From: Dinochytrium kinnereticum
Taxonomy: Eukaryota > Chytridiomycota > Chytridiomycetes > Chytridiales > Chytridiaceae
Length of the DNA: 64,000 nt
Direction of reading: 5' to 3'
NCBI GenBank assembly: GCA_027604005.1
Contig: JADGJT010000039.1
Location: 1 to 64,000, forward strand
The notes beneath the pieces are model-generated. The model was not told the DNA's origin. It did not search any database and worked only from the letters and a program-made list of their open reading frames with translations. This document shows positions 44,083 through 55,710 of the stretch, piece by piece (the stretch's first letter is position 1; each line of letters opens with the position of its first letter). The translations under genes were made by a program, and so were the position numbers.

Positions 44083-46092
44083 TCAAAACCCCTCCAGAAG
44101 TGCCTCACGTCCCAAATCCAAATTCATTGATGGGCTTGTTAAGAGAATCTTCACCATATCTGCATTCTGCATGTAGATACCAGCTGTCCTCAAAATAAGG
44201 TTGTTTTCTGCAGATAAATTCATATTCGAAACCTCTATCAAGGCCTTAACGATACCCGGATGTCCGCTATTGCAAGCTAAAGACATCATATAGGTCCCGA
44301 ACGCAGGCGGCGGAATCTCTAGGCCCGATACTCTTAGGAACAGCCTTAGAATCTCCTCTTTGCCATCCATAATCAAGCGATGAAAGATATTATTCATTGC
44401 TGAGGCGCCGCGAGCCATGCTTGAACACGTGGCCATATTGTTCAGAAGAACTCGAACAACTCCAGAAAAGTTAAGCTTACAGGCGAGATCAAGCGCATAA
44501 CAGAGTGCGGTCGCTGTAAATTGTGAATGATCAACAAGACGCTTCGCAAAGGAAGTATCGATGTTTCCCCACATGACGACTGCACTTCCATAAGCCTCAT
44601 CATTTAGAGTGGTTATAAAAGAGATGACGAGTTCGAACCATTCTGCATTTGACATCGACTTCCAATCAGGTACCGGCTTCGAGCTTGCGAATTCAGGAAT
44701 GTGTTTTTGGAACAGGCACTTGATGACGTCGAGATTTCCTTTTGCAAGAGCCGAATGTAAACAATTCAACACTATATTGGAACCCGTTCTGGCCTTGGAT
44801 AAAATCTGCTCCATGATGCCCAGCATTCCCATGTCAGCTGCTTTGATAGAAGCGCTTAGAAGTTGTTCAGGCGCGAAAGAGAAGTTTGGGTGCGAGAAGA
44901 GCTCCTGAAAAATGCTTTCGTTTCCCGTCAATATTGCGCTAACGAGTGCGTTGCCACGAAAATGGTAATTCACTCCATGGCTTTCCGGGATGAGTAGCTT
45001 GATGCATTCCAAACTTTTGCTTTCTATCGCCGAATTCAGAGGGTCTTTCACACGGTCACTGTCTCCAAAAATAGGGAATCTCCCGTCACTTATCAACATC
45101 TCTAAGGCGTTAGGGTGACCGGCTGCAGCATGACTCAGCATTTTTTGCTTTAGCTGATTCTCTAAATCATCCACCTTGGGATCTTTCAGAAGCTCAAACA
45201 GAAACTCAACATCGCCAACGACTGCGGTCTCCAAGATAACCCTCGAAAATAACGGAAGACTATCCATCTGATCATTCAGTGGGTAAAGCAGCTTCACAAG
45301 ATCCATGTTTTTAGTAGATAAGGCAGACCAAATCGCGGTTCTTTTGCAAGCCGCGATGGAGTCGAGGGGTTGGCGTGCGATGAGCAGTTTGACAACGTCA
45401 TTGCGATTACGTGAAGCCGCGAGCTTTAGCGCCTCATGTATACTAGATTCAATAACGAAATCCCCGAGGCTAAGAATGGTCTCAACGGCCTCCAAATGTC
45501 CTCTAGCACAAGCAGCCACCAATGCCTTTCCAATATGATCTGCCACGTCACCAGGAAAAGCGTTCCTCTGCGAAAACATGTCAGCCATATAGGAACTGCT
45601 TCCCAGAGCGGCCATCAATCGAAAATATTCAAATGAAAGCATCTCTCTTCGGGCCAACACCTCCAATGCGTCAATCATCAGAAATCGATGTGTCCTGCAA
45701 GGTGAATCGAGCGGTTTTTGGCCCCCACACAAGATTGCAATAGCATCCGTCTTCTCTCCAATCAATTTGATGCAGGCCGCAACGTAAACTGCCCCAAGGC
45801 CTTTCCAATTCTGTATCCCGAGAAGAGCAGGGTGAGAGAGGGACGTACGAAGATTGGCCAATGAGAAAGAGTAGGACGTGGTCAGGTTCTGCAAAGCGGC
45901 TCTTATACTTTTTGAAAGTAGCCGGAGCTCTAACATCTGATTTGGAGATATCCACACGAAGATCGAACGGGAGATGTCGGGAGGGAGGGTTTCAAGACAC
46001 GATGCTCTGGCCTCGCGTTGCGATGGGGACATGGAGGCAAGTGAAAGTTTTTTGGAAGGATGTGTTTTTGTTTGGGATGGATGAATGGGCAT
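44083..46092 (-). CDS. F-box protein with ankyrin-like repeats
   Basis: Intronless, 669 residues. Residues near 35-65 form an F-box-like segment ('LETLPPDISRSIFVWISPNQ', 'MLELRLLSKSIRAAL'). The rest is about twelve helical repeats in the ankyrin style, for example 'ALVAACARGHLEAVETILSL', 'ALKLAASRNRNDVVKLLI', 'SLACNSGHPGIVKALIEV', 'LHSALAKGNLDVIKCLF'. Many lack the TPLH core, so they are diverged ankyrin repeats. A role as a substrate adaptor of an SCF ubiquitin ligase is the usual reading, not shown here. Many fungi and chytrids have large, lineage-specific families of such genes. Converges with secreted-family member 4, 96 bp apart. Confidence 0.78.
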   Translation of the reverse strand: MPIHPSQTKTHPSKKLSLASMSPSQREARASCLETLPPDISRSIFVWISPNQMLELRLLSKSIRAALQNLTTSYSFSLANLRTSLSHPALLGIQNWKGLGAVYVAACIKLIGEKTDAIAILCGGQKPLDSPCRTHRFLMIDALEVLARREMLSFEYFRLMAALGSSSYMADMFSQRNAFPGDVADHIGKALVAACARGHLEAVETILSLGDFVIESSIHEALKLAASRNRNDVVKLLIARQPLDSIAACKRTAIWSALSTKNMDLVKLLYPLNDQMDSLPLFSRVILETAVVGDVEFLFELLKDPKVDDLENQLKQKMLSHAAAGHPNALEMLISDGRFPIFGDSDRVKDPLNSAIESKSLECIKLLIPESHGVNYHFRGNALVSAILTGNESIFQELFSHPNFSFAPEQLLSASIKAADMGMLGIMEQILSKARTGSNIVLNCLHSALAKGNLDVIKCLFQKHIPEFASSKPVPDWKSMSNAEWFELVISFITTLNDEAYGSAVVMWGNIDTSFAKRLVDHSQFTATALCYALDLACKLNFSGVVRVLLNNMATCSSMARGASAMNNIFHRLIMDGKEEILRLFLRVSGLEIPPPAFGTYMMSLACNSGHPGIVKALIEVSNMNLSAENNLILRTAGIYMQNADMVKILLTSPSMNLDLGREALLEGF

Positions 46093-46554
46093 TCTGCAGC
46101 AACACAGCCTTGAGGACTTGCCTACTCAATCGCGTTGAACAGGGCATCGCAATGACGGCAGTACTTTAAGACGCTGCCCGTCGGTCATAGATTCAACATC
46201 AATAAGCAGATATCTGATGGATGGAGTCTGCCTCTCAAAATGCCTTTTTTGTACATTCCCCAGCGTCGGATGTGCCGACGTTCTCTTTCTCTGTTGAAAA
46301 GGTGATAAATGATGTTAAATGGACGCGGATCGGCGCCAGCAATGAATATTGATGCACAAGCCCCACCCGATCACGCACTTTCCTTTGTATTGAGCCATTC
46401 GCAGCCCCTCTCCTCTCCTCGACTTCACATTATTTCGCATCCCAGCCTTCAACAGAGGAGCTTCATAGTCCTTCAACTTTCAGCACTTTGAATTGTTGGT
46501 TCACATCGCATTGGGGTGGGGTTGCTTTGACCACCTACAGTTTTTGCTTGTGGA
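46093..46554. other. Divergent intergenic region
   Basis: About 460 bp between the F-box/ankyrin gene (-) and the cPLA2-like gene (+). No gene supported. Confidence 0.45.
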
Positions 46555-49027
46555 CATGTCACTTTTCACATGGAGTGGCTCACGGAGGGTGCAAGCCCAA
46601 CGCCCCCGAGCACTCTACCTGGCGCTGGCCATGGCCGTCTCAGGTTCATCATTCTTGGGATGGCGATGGCACTCGTCTAAGACCAATCAGCCATCAGGCA
46701 GCAACCCCTCAAAGGTGAAAGGATGGCACTGGCCAACCTCTTTCCCCAAACGAATCTTTGCGGACCTGGATCCGAGGAGCGCTTTCAATCCGGCTCCTAA
46801 AAAGCCCCCAGAAGAATCTTCATCAGATATCGGAGAGTCAGCAGAACGAGCAAAGTTCATAGAGAGAGCGAGAAACATTATTCAAAAGCCTCTGGAGGAA
46901 TCGTGGCGGAATCTGCATCTGCCCGACCGTCTGCGTCTTCAGGAGTTTGTTCAGTCGATCCCGACTCGGATTGGACGTCCTGACCTGGCTGAAAAACTTT
47001 CAGAAGCTGCCGGGAAGGTTCCTTCCCCGGCCGAAGTGTCTAATCTTTTGAAGAAGCTCTTAACCGCCGAGGAGTTGAAGGCCCTCACAGCTAAGGTTGT
47101 GGCAGAGGCTACCAGTAGGGCGTTGGATATGGTGTTTGAAGGTCGGCTTGTCAAGAGGATCAGATATGAGATGAATGATCCTGTAAAGCATCCTGAAATT
47201 GAAATGGAAGCTAGCGTTAGATTGGGCACGGATTTGTCGGAGGATGAGAAGGAGTTCACCACCAAGCGTCGTGTGATTGTTGCGAAGGCTATATCGGGAC
47301 TACTTGAAGAGTATGTTGACCCTGCTGATGTCCCTATTATTGGAATTGCAGCAAGGTAAGGAAATTGTTGCCTTAATAAGCCTAACATCGCTTAAGCGGT
47401 GGAGGATGTCGGGCCATGGTTCAAACCCTTGGTGGAATCCAATCTCTCGACGACATTGGAATTCTAGACGCTTGTACATATATGGCGGGAGTGTCCGGAT
47501 CAACGTGGGCCATGGCACAGCTTTACGGTGTTGAAAAAAGCCCCAAAAGTGCGTTGAACCATACCAAATGGGCACTATCAAGAAACCTTATGAATCCCAT
47601 TGACTTTTTCGATTCATTCACGGGGCCAATGAGCGAACTTGTTCTGACAGGCGCTGTGTATCGGTTTCATTCCCCTCCCCTGCTCAAGTCGCTTGGCATT
47701 GTGGATCTTTTTGGCGTTCTCTTGACTTCGAAGTTCTTAGTTCCGGAGATTGCTATCAGCTCGGGAGCTTCACCTCTTGAAGTGCGGGAAGTGGTTGCAT
47801 CAACTCTCTCGCAACAGAAGGCTATAGTTATGGACCAGGTGCTTCCGTTTCCTATTTATACTGCTGTTACGAGGGTCCTTTCTCAAGAGGCGAAGCTACG
47901 CGGTGACCTATATCAATGGATGGAATTCACTCCATTTGAGGTATTATTTCCACGAAAAAATCTTCCTTAACGCAAGCAGATTGGTATGGTTTCCCATAGC
48001 TATCCTAACGAAGGTTTCTGGATTCCTTCATGGTAAAGTGTTCTGTGCATTGTTGTTTATCATTATTTTTTTTGTACAAATTTTCCATCATATCTAATGT
48101 TCTCATAAAAGGTCTTTTGGTCGAACGTTTGAGGGAGGAATGGCCAAAGATAAACTACCAGAGACAGAAATAGGGATACTTTTAGGAGTCTTTGGTTCGG
48201 CATTCTCTGCAGACTTTTTAAGAATCATGGATGAAGTCGAAAACATTGTCTCCGAAGACGCCCGGGCCAAACTCAAGTCACTCCTGAGAGAACGGCTCGT
48301 ATGTTTTGCTCATATCATTCTTGATTTTTTTCTTTTTTTTCTTTTTTTGTGGGAACCTGCCTGTGGCTGATTATCCCAATCTATAGGAGATCCATCCAAT
48401 CGCCCCTGCTCGTTTTGCCAATCCGATTTATGGACTTGAAGGCGTTAATGACCCTATCCACAAGATTACTTCCATTCAAGTGATGGATTCAGGTAACGTA
48501 ACGAGACAAAGCCTAGCATCTGAAACAGTGGTTCTGCTTTAGGAATGGACAACAGTATTCCGTTCGCCCCTCTTTTACGAAAAGAGCGCGAAATCGATAT
48601 TGTCATCGTTCTAGACGGCTCAAGCGGGATCGGGTCACATCCATTCCTGTCAAAAGCGGAAAGCTTTGCTGCTCGACGTTCAGTAACTCTACCCCTACCA
48701 CACGGCGTAAAAGGCCCCTGCGTGGTCTCGGTTCCACTGATATCAAATCATGAGGCTAAGGAATATAGCGGGCCTACTGGCGTGGTTTACGTTCCTCTTG
48801 TTCATAATGCGACCTTTGAAGATGGAAGGTTTGACCCGGCAAGTGAGGCATTCACGGCCACCCACAATTTTTTCTGGACAGAGGAACAGGTTGAAAGGGT
48901 AGCGTCTTTGGCAGGACATAATTTGAAGAGCGTTAAGGGTGATTTGAAAGAATTGATAAGGAGGGTGGTTCAGGAGAAGAGGAAGAAGAGGTTGGAGGCG
49001 CTGATTGAAGACGACGTAGAGCGGTGA
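46555..49027 (+). CDS. cPLA2/lysophospholipase-like lipase (patatin-fold)
   Basis: About six exons; the first intron is only 41 nt (47356-47396) and splits the glycine-rich loop 'GIAASGGGCRAMVQTLGG'. Seen in order: a hydrophobic N-terminal segment ('RALYLALAMAVSGSSFLGW'), a helical region, the oxyanion loop SGGGCRA, the nucleophile elbow 'AGVSGSTWAMAQLY' (Ser), 'WMEFTPFE', 'YPNEGFWIPSWSFGRTFEGG', and the Asp motif 'MDSGMDNSIPFAPLLR' followed by 'REIDIVIVLDGSSG'. This is the Ser-Asp dyad arrangement of group IV phospholipase A2 and fungal phospholipase B relatives. No C2 domain is seen. The N-terminal segment could be a signal anchor or organelle targeting sequence, so it probably acts on membranes. 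Substrate not readable. Confidence 0.87.
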
Positions 49028-49417
49028 GGGAAAGAGAATCTATAGCATAGCGAGAGGCCGATATCGGGCCAGTTAGAGTCATTAAAACGTTTTGCAAAAT
49101 ATAATATATTAGCATTTGGGTATCCAGTATATGCGCGGTAGAGATATGCACAGACAATAAACATACACGAGCTCAATATCATTACTCCCAACCCTGAAAG
49201 AAAGCTTCCAGAGAGGACTAATCATAAAGTGAATCTCAATAAATTTTAACGAGCTCGTTGAGAGAGTATTTCAACTGCTTTTCGCGTCTAAAACCGGGGA
49301 GTATCAAGACGCTTCCTGTTGGAAGGGTACCAGCAAAATTCTGGAATGAATTTCTGTTAACCAAGGAGTTGACCGCTAGGCGAGACGACGCTGTGCATCC
49401 CCATGTATTCCATCTGT
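49028..49417. other. Convergent intergenic region
   Basis: 390 bp between the cPLA2-like stop and the stop of the multi-pass membrane protein. Nothing supported. Confidence 0.5.
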
Positions 49418-51630
49418 CTAACCAATACCATACAGTTGATGGATGCCCATATAAACCCCCAAAAGTCCTACCACAACAGACGAAACAGCCGCAACATAAA
49501 TCGGCACCGTCAAAGTTCGTACATGTCCCAACGGAATATCTGTTCGACACAAAAAAAGGTGAGAATAAATAAGTTAAATAAACATCAGGACCACCCAACC
49601 AGCTCACTTTTAAACCCGGTCTCAACGACAACAAACCCAACCTCCAAAAAAGTTTCAAACCCAAAAAAAGCCACAGCAGCAACCCCCACATTCCCATTCG
49701 AAACCCCCCTCAACCTCTCCGGCAGCATGAGCGTGCAACTCGTCGCGCAGAGCATGGAGAGGTAGGCAGCCATCGCCTGGTCGTTCCTTGAGGCGGCGTA
49801 AATGGCGGGGGCTGAATGTGGGTGATGGTCCTCTGACTGATTTAATACGGTTGCCATCAGCTTGTGAGCCGTTTTGGAGAGGGTTTTGGTCATGGCCTCG
49901 CTTTCCTGTCCGTTGGATGAAGTGGACTTTGACAGGCATGAGTTGACTTCAGAAATGGAGGATGGAGGTTCTGGGGTGTGGTGAAGGATGGCGGTTGCTG
50001 TGGCGGAGGGTTGGGCTATTCGTGAACTGGCGGAGAGGCTGGAGTGCGTCTCTTGAGTGTGGTGTTGAGGCTGCGTATGAGTGACTGAGATCCGAGCGGA
50101 CAGGTCGCTGGCAGAGATGACGGAAGGACGTTGAAAAGGCGATTCGCAATCAGTCACCGAGAATTGGGGAAGACCATCAAGCCCTTTGTGATTCTCTATA
50201 GTTTGAGATGGCAGAATATCAATCGACAGAGTGGTAGGTTTTGTGGTCGCTGATATCTCTATGGGCCCCGCAGCCGCAACTTTTAACTTTTTCATCTGAG
50301 AATGATAACTCCATATGCTCATTAACCGCAGTATAAGATGATCCCAAAAAAACAGCGAAAGAGATATTGCCCAAAAAACCTCTATGGATGGATGGGGCAG
50401 TTATTCAGAAAGAATCATGAATTTGAAGAAACACTTACCGCTTTTGAGGTTGTCTGCGTTGAGAAGACGCAAAATCTGAAGATGTGATGAATAATCGTGA
50501 GTGAACAACAACTATGGTGCATTCAAACCTTCACCGGCATCTGGGAACAGCTTAATGTAAGCAGCTTCAGCAACGGCATAAAGTCATTGCCAAAGACGTT
50601 GGTCTACCAAAGGAGAGGCAAAAAAAAAAAGAAGTTAATTATTAACCACCAAAGATAACCTCGTTACCCATTCGTGAATATAAACAAAAGTCAAATGTGA
50701 TATGGGAATACCAACGACACTAAGAAAAATCTGCAGGCCCGCTGAATTCAACTGAATCAATGCTGCATTGACGAAGAGAAAAAGGTAATATTCTAGCGAT
50801 TGGAGCCAGCTCTTTGAGACAAGCCCCAAATGTACATTAATGTGAGTTGGAATAGAGGACGAAGAATGTCGCTCACCACAATCAGGAACAAAGCAACCTT
50901 CTTTGAAACAGGCATTTCATTCACCCCGATCAAAGGAGTCACCGACTTTCCTCGCACACTCGCCGCATATTCGGCCAGACTCAATCCGTCGCAAATAACA
51001 AGCATGATAATGATCTCACCTAAGCCAGAAGGTTATAGACAACCAATTAAAGAAAAAGGGGGCCGTCAGGTAACAAAAAACTTACTAAACCAAGCGGTCA
51101 CACTCCTTCCCAACACCATGACGACGCGAAGCCATCTTTTTGAGATAAGCATGGTGCAAACCATAACGGTTGTTTGAAGCGTTAACACGAAAAGGCTTCC
51201 CATGAAAGCTTGTTTGAAAACTCCATTCCATCCACGCTGGAACCAAAAGTCAATTAAAAAAAAGGAAGCTGATTGAAAGCTGCTAATTGAAAAAATTATA
51301 AAATATATATAAGAATGAAACTTCGTTCTAACCAACTCATATGAGTAAGCAGCAAGCGTTGCCATCTCAGACCAAAAGCATCCCACAATAACTGTCATCA
51401 ATCAAAGAAACAAACCATAAGGGCAAAGGTCAGCAAAAGAAAGAAAGTGATGGACAGAACCAACTTGCAACAGCCCCAGCGTTAGCAGCTCCCTTATCCC
51501 ACCAATTTAACCCTGCAACCCCGTCGCAAACTACAAAACTAACCCAAAGACACCCCGTCACAAGCACAGCCAAGAAGCCCGCAGCCCCTAAAATCCGTAG
51601 CTGCAAACCTAGAATACTTGAACCATTCAT
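49418..51630 (-). CDS. Multi-pass membrane protein of unknown family (about 7-9 TM)
   Basis: About eight exons read on the minus strand from 51630. Hydrophobic segments in order: 'AAGFLAVLVTGCLWVSFVV', 'VGCFWSEMATLAAYSYEL', 'FMGSLFVLTLQTTVMVCTML', 'GEIIIMLVICDG', 'KKVALFLIVV', 'LEYYLFLFVNAALIQL', 'IFLSVVGIPISHLTFVYI', then a soluble Ser/Thr/His-rich stretch of roughly 150 residues (50280-49860), and finally 'AAYLSMLCATSCTLML', 'NVGVAAVAFFGFETFLEVG', and 'VPIYVAAVSSVVVGLLGVYM'. The last exon joins after 'ETGFK' and stops at 49418 with 'QLYGIG'. Splice choices in the middle are less certain. Could be a receptor or transporter; no motif allows a call. Confidence 0.6.
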
Positions 51631-51935
51631 CACAAGAGAAAAGATCCTGAACCCATTGGATGTTCCTATTTTTTTTTAAAAAAGTATTGAGGCCTTTACA
51701 TATCCATGTGTCGAGGGAAATCGACGGTATCTGTAAATCACCATTTCCGAAAACTGGTTATGCGTAAAAGCAGATCTGCATCGGCAATTGCCATTGTTGG
51801 TTTGGCTTAAAGTCTTGAGCTATGGAACAAAACGAGGATTGGCTTTAAGAATGCAGGAATCGATATGTTCGGAGGTCGTGAAGACCTGCAACGAGTCAAG
51901 TATTCGCTGCAGAGACAGTCACCATTTGACAACCC
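51631..51935. other. Divergent intergenic region
   Basis: About 300 bp between the membrane protein (-) and the tRNA synthetase (+); no gene seen. Confidence 0.45.
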
Positions 51936-53793
51936 ATGCATGCCCTCGTGTCACGTGATTCTTTGTTTTTTTCGAGCAAATTGATGGCGTCGCTCACAAT
52001 CCGACCCTCTCAGCTGCGCTCCCGATGCGCCCTCCTCTCCATCCCAACGCCCCACCGCTACACCACCGCCACCACCGCCCCTCTCCAACCCCCACCCGCC
52101 CCAAAGCGCACCTTCCCCCGCACAATCCTCTCGGGGATCCAACCCACTGGGATCCCGCATCTGGGTAACTACCTGGGGGCCTTGTCGAATTGGAAGAAAC
52201 TCCAGGACGATGTTGCGGATGGGACTGGGGGAAGGCATGATAAAGTGATTTATAGTATTGTTGATTTGCATGCGGTGACTGTGCCGCAGGATCCGGGGAA
52301 TTTGAGGAGGAATGTGGTGGATATGGCGGTTGCCTTGTTGGCTTGTGGGATTGACCCGGGGAAGAGTGTTTTGTTTAGGCAGTCTAAGGTGAGGGGAGGG
52401 CGGGGTGTTTTTTTGTTTGTTTGTTTTTTTTTTTNNNNNNNNNNNNNNNNNNNNNNNNNNNNNNNNNNNNNNNNNNNNNNNNNNNNNNNNNNNNNNNNNN
52501 NNNNNNNNNNNNNNNNNNNNNNNNNNNNNNNNNNNNNNNNNNNNNNNNNNNNNNNNNNNNNNNNNNNNNNNNNNNNNNNNNNNNNNNNNNNNNNNNNNNN
52601 NNNNNNNNNNNNNNNNNNNNNNNNNNNNNNNNNNNNNNNNNNNNNNNNNNNNNNNNNNNNNNNNNNNNNNNNNNNNNNNNNNNNNNNNNNNNNNNNNNNN
52701 NNNNNNNNNNNNNNNNNNNNNNNNNNNNNNNNNNNNNNNNNNNNNNNNNNNNNNNNNNNNNNNNNNNNNNNNNNNNNNNNNNNNNNNNNNNNNNNNNNNN
52801 NNNNNNNNNNNNNNNNNNNNNNNNNNNNNNNNNNNNNNNNNNNNNNNNNNNNNNNNNNNNNNNNNNNNNNNNNNNNNNNNNNNNNNNNNNNNNNNNNNNN
52901 NNNNNNNNNNNNNNNNNNNNNNNNNNNNNNNNNNNNNNNNNNNNNNNNNNNNNNNNNNNNNNNNNNNNNNNNNNNNNNNNNNNNNNNNNNNNNNNNNNNN
53001 NNNNNNNNNNNNNNNNNNNNNNNNNNNNNNNNNNNNNNNNNNNNNNNNNNNNNNNNNNNNNNNNNNNNNNNNNNNNNNNNNNNNNNNNNNNNNNNNNNNN
53101 NNNNNNNNNNNNNNNNNNNNNNNNNNNNNNNNNNNNNNNNNNNNNNNNNNNNNNNNNNNNNNNNNNNNNNNNNNNNNNNNNNNNNNNNNNNNNNNNNNNN
53201 NNNNNNNNNNNNNNNNNNNNNNNNNNNNNNNNNNNNNNNNNNNNNNNNNNNNNNNNNNNNNNNNNNNNNNNNNNNNNNNNNNNNNNNNNNNNNNNNNNNN
53301 NNNNNNNNNNNNAAAAAAAAAAAAAAAAAAAAAAGCCTCAGAGAGCGCCAAAAAGATCATGTCCCTCCGCGTCCCCACCTCCAAAATGTCCAAATCCGAT
53401 CCATCCGACGCCTCCCGCATAAACCTCGACGACACCCCTGACTCAATCCGTCTCAAGATCCGTAAATCCGTTGTGGACTCCCATCGCGGTATCACCTACG
53501 ACCCAACCAACCGACCCGGGGTGGCGAACCTTTTGCGTATTTACACTGCAATGGGTGGAGGAGGGGATGAGGAAATGGCTGCGAGGGAGATGGCTGAGCT
53601 TGGGAATTTAGAGTTTAAGGAGAGGGTTGCTGAGAGGGTTGTTGAGGGGTTAAAGGGGGTAAGGGGGGAGATTTTGAGGTTGAGGGCTGATAAGGGGTTT
53701 GTGGAGAAGGTGTTGGAGGAGGGGGAGGAGAGGGCGAGGGAGATTGCGGGGAGGACTATGAGGGATGTTAATAGGGTGATTGGGTTTAGATGA
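51936..53793 (+). CDS. Tryptophanyl-tRNA synthetase, mitochondrial type (interrupted by assembly gap)
   Basis: Exon 1 (to 52388) holds a Ser/Arg-rich, acid-poor N-terminus suited to mitochondrial import (a second Met at 51984 starts '[14 protein letters not shown]'), then '[20 protein letters not shown]' with the HIGH-type motif (HLGN), '[14 protein letters not shown]' and '[12 protein letters not shown]'. Then a donor, T-rich DNA and 878 N. After the gap an acceptor (about 53341) opens '[20 protein letters not shown]' with KMSKS, '[15 protein letters not shown]' and a C-terminus ending 'VNRVIGFR'. This is the class I TrpRS order with about half the middle lost in the gap. It charges mitochondrial tRNA-Trp. 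Frames that run through the N region are artefacts. Third-position G bias is strong in the final exon. Confidence 0.9.
52435..53312. other. Assembly gap (878 N)
   Basis: Unknown sequence, bounded by T-tract on the left (from about 52420) and 22 A on the right (53313-53334). It removes the middle of the tRNA synthetase. Whether the flanking homopolymers are real or the cause of the break is not known. Confidence 0.99.
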
Positions 53794-54349
53794 GCTTATA
53801 GGTTATGAAGGTCTTTTGAGATTTGTGAAAGCCTTTTAAGCGGGTCGATCTTGGTGACATGAAAAAAGTCTTTAATAAAGCAATGGAGTTTCAGAGAGTT
53901 TTTTCAGCATTAAAGGTTTTAAGCTTTGATATTAAGGACAGTTCGTTGCTATCAATATCACATAAGCCCTATATACCAGAATGTAGACTGATCGCTTCGC
54001 ACTCTGACCTTTGGCAGTCTACCCCTGCCCCTCCATGTATCTCCTAGGCCCCTGTGAATATTTAATTGACGGGGCTAACCAATACCACAGTTTCCACACG
54101 AACGTCAAAAAGTACAAAGAGTAACTGAAAGGAGATACCTCAAACGGGTGATTCAGTTAATTAAATGTTGGAGTCTTTCACGGTCTGGGTGGCTTTGTGA
54201 ATCATCGCAAAAACTGCGATCCTGTTTTATTTACATGTGCGGGCCTTCAAAAGAAAGCATTCATTGCCAAGGTGGGGACAAGAAACAAAACAGAGAAAAA
54301 AAGAAAAATGGCGAGAGCAGACAGGAATCTATAAAACTGGATTCTTGCA
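53794..54349. other. Convergent intergenic region
   Basis: About 550 bp between the synthetase stop and the end of the USP gene. No gene supported. Confidence 0.5.
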
Positions 54350-55295
54350 TTAAACGGCTTTTTTGGCCGCGTCGACGCGGATGACGGCGATAGGTAGGGA
54401 GAAGAATGAATGAGGTAATCTATGAATAGGGAGTGGTCATCAGAAATATTGGATGGAAAGCAATAAGCAGCGCAATACAAAGATGCCATCAGGACCATAC
54501 AGAATGGGATTAGGAGAGGAGATGAGAGAAAGAAAAGAAAAAAGAGAAAGGAGGCTCACCCGAAACGGATCCAAGCAACAACCGATTCAACGTCCCCAAC
54601 CCTCTAGATCCAACAACAAGCATGCAATCCGCCATGGGCACCATGGCAGGTCTGCTTGGAACATGCTTCAAAATCTCGTCCTTCCTAGACACATGATCAA
54701 GGATGGCCGACTCTGGGTCGTCACTGACGACGGCCACAAGCTCATAGGACAGCGGTGACGTGGCAGAGGGAGGGTAGATTTTGCTAATGTGGTCCAGCAG
54801 GCGGGTTTCGCTTGCGTCGAGGGTGAGTATGGCTTGCTCGAGAGCAATCTTTTCGGTGACGGTCCGGTTTGTGGGTTCCTCTGAGCCGAGGAGTCTGTCT
54901 GAAGCATGGTGTGAGCATTTTAAAGAAGGAAGGAAGGAAGGACAATAGGTGGAACGGACCAAAAGATTCCTGGAGGACATCGCTGACGTCAAGGTCGAGC
55001 AGCCCCACCGACAAGAGGATGAGGTGGTCCTCACCAAAGCGAAGGACATTGTCTACGGCCCACTTCAGCGCAGCGTCAGCGTGGGCAGAGCCGTCAATTG
55101 CTGAGTGTGTTGCGCGTGCGTCGCGGTTGAGCAGTTATTTGATGTTCGCGCGGTGGTGAGGAGACGGCAGGTCGTTTGTGCAAACTCACCCACATAGATG
55201 TACCTCCTTGGCGAGTCCAGCCAAGGCCGTGACAGCCTGACGGCGCTGCGACGGGTGGCTGCCCATGAGTGATCGGCCATCGACATGAATTGCAT
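54350..55295 (-). CDS. Universal stress protein (UspA-fold) with probable C-terminal frameshift
   Basis: Four exons on the minus strand. Exon 1 ends 'SPRRYIYV' and exon 2 continues 'AIDGSAHADAALKWAVDN', the start of a Usp fold (VAIDGS). Later 'DHLILLSVGLLDL', 'YELVAVVSDDPESAILDH', and the ATP-loop-like 'DCMLVVGSRGLGTLNRLL', 'LGSVSDYLIH', in family order. After 'DYLIHSS' the expected last strand 'PIAVIRVDAAKKAV' is present in the DNA with a stop at 54350-54352, but in the -1 register relative to the spliced exon; no intron fits between. So there is a 1-nt deletion (or 2-nt insertion) or a sequence error near 54395. Read without correction, the protein has a different, longer tail. Function: nucleotide-binding stress protein, role unknown. 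Confidence 0.75.
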
Positions 55296-55435
55296 GCAGG
55301 TCGGGCAGCATTCGACACAGTTATATACGCGTGGGGAGGAGGAGGTGGAGCAGGATGAGTCGACATGACACTCCTCTCATCAGCACTGCTGCTGACCACT
55401 GGGCTGGGACCAGAGCTTCCCCACCCAACCACAGC

Positions 55436-55700
55436 AATTTAATTAAAATACTATGAATTATGTATTTATTTTATTTTATTGTTTTCACTTTCCCACACTC
55501 ATCAACTAAATAATTAATAATAAAATGCCATATTTTGAAATCATGCACAGATGTACACCATACCATACCTCTAATTAATTTCAATTAATTATTGCATGTG
55601 AACAGAGGTGCATTTAATAATAAAATAAAATTAAAATAATATTTTTGAAATTAATTGGTTTGTTGTTGTGATACAAGCGCAAAATTATGATCATGGATGC
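55436..55700. other. AT-rich interval upstream of Argonaute
   Basis: A/T-rich, with many AATTAAT and ATTAATT strings, in the divergent space between the USP gene (-) and Argonaute (+). No gene. Confidence 0.6.
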
Positions 55701-55704
55701 CAGG

Positions 55705-55710
55705 TATAAA
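55705..55710 (+). promoter_or_regulatory. TATA-like box, possible Argonaute core promoter
   Basis: GGTATAAAAAGGAC lies about 590 bp before the Argonaute ATG. The distance implies a long 5' UTR, possibly with an intron. Confidence 0.4.

Noticed and set aside
51951..53495. Frames running through the N region on both strands
   Set aside because: Produced by translating N; only the exons of the synthetase on either side are real.
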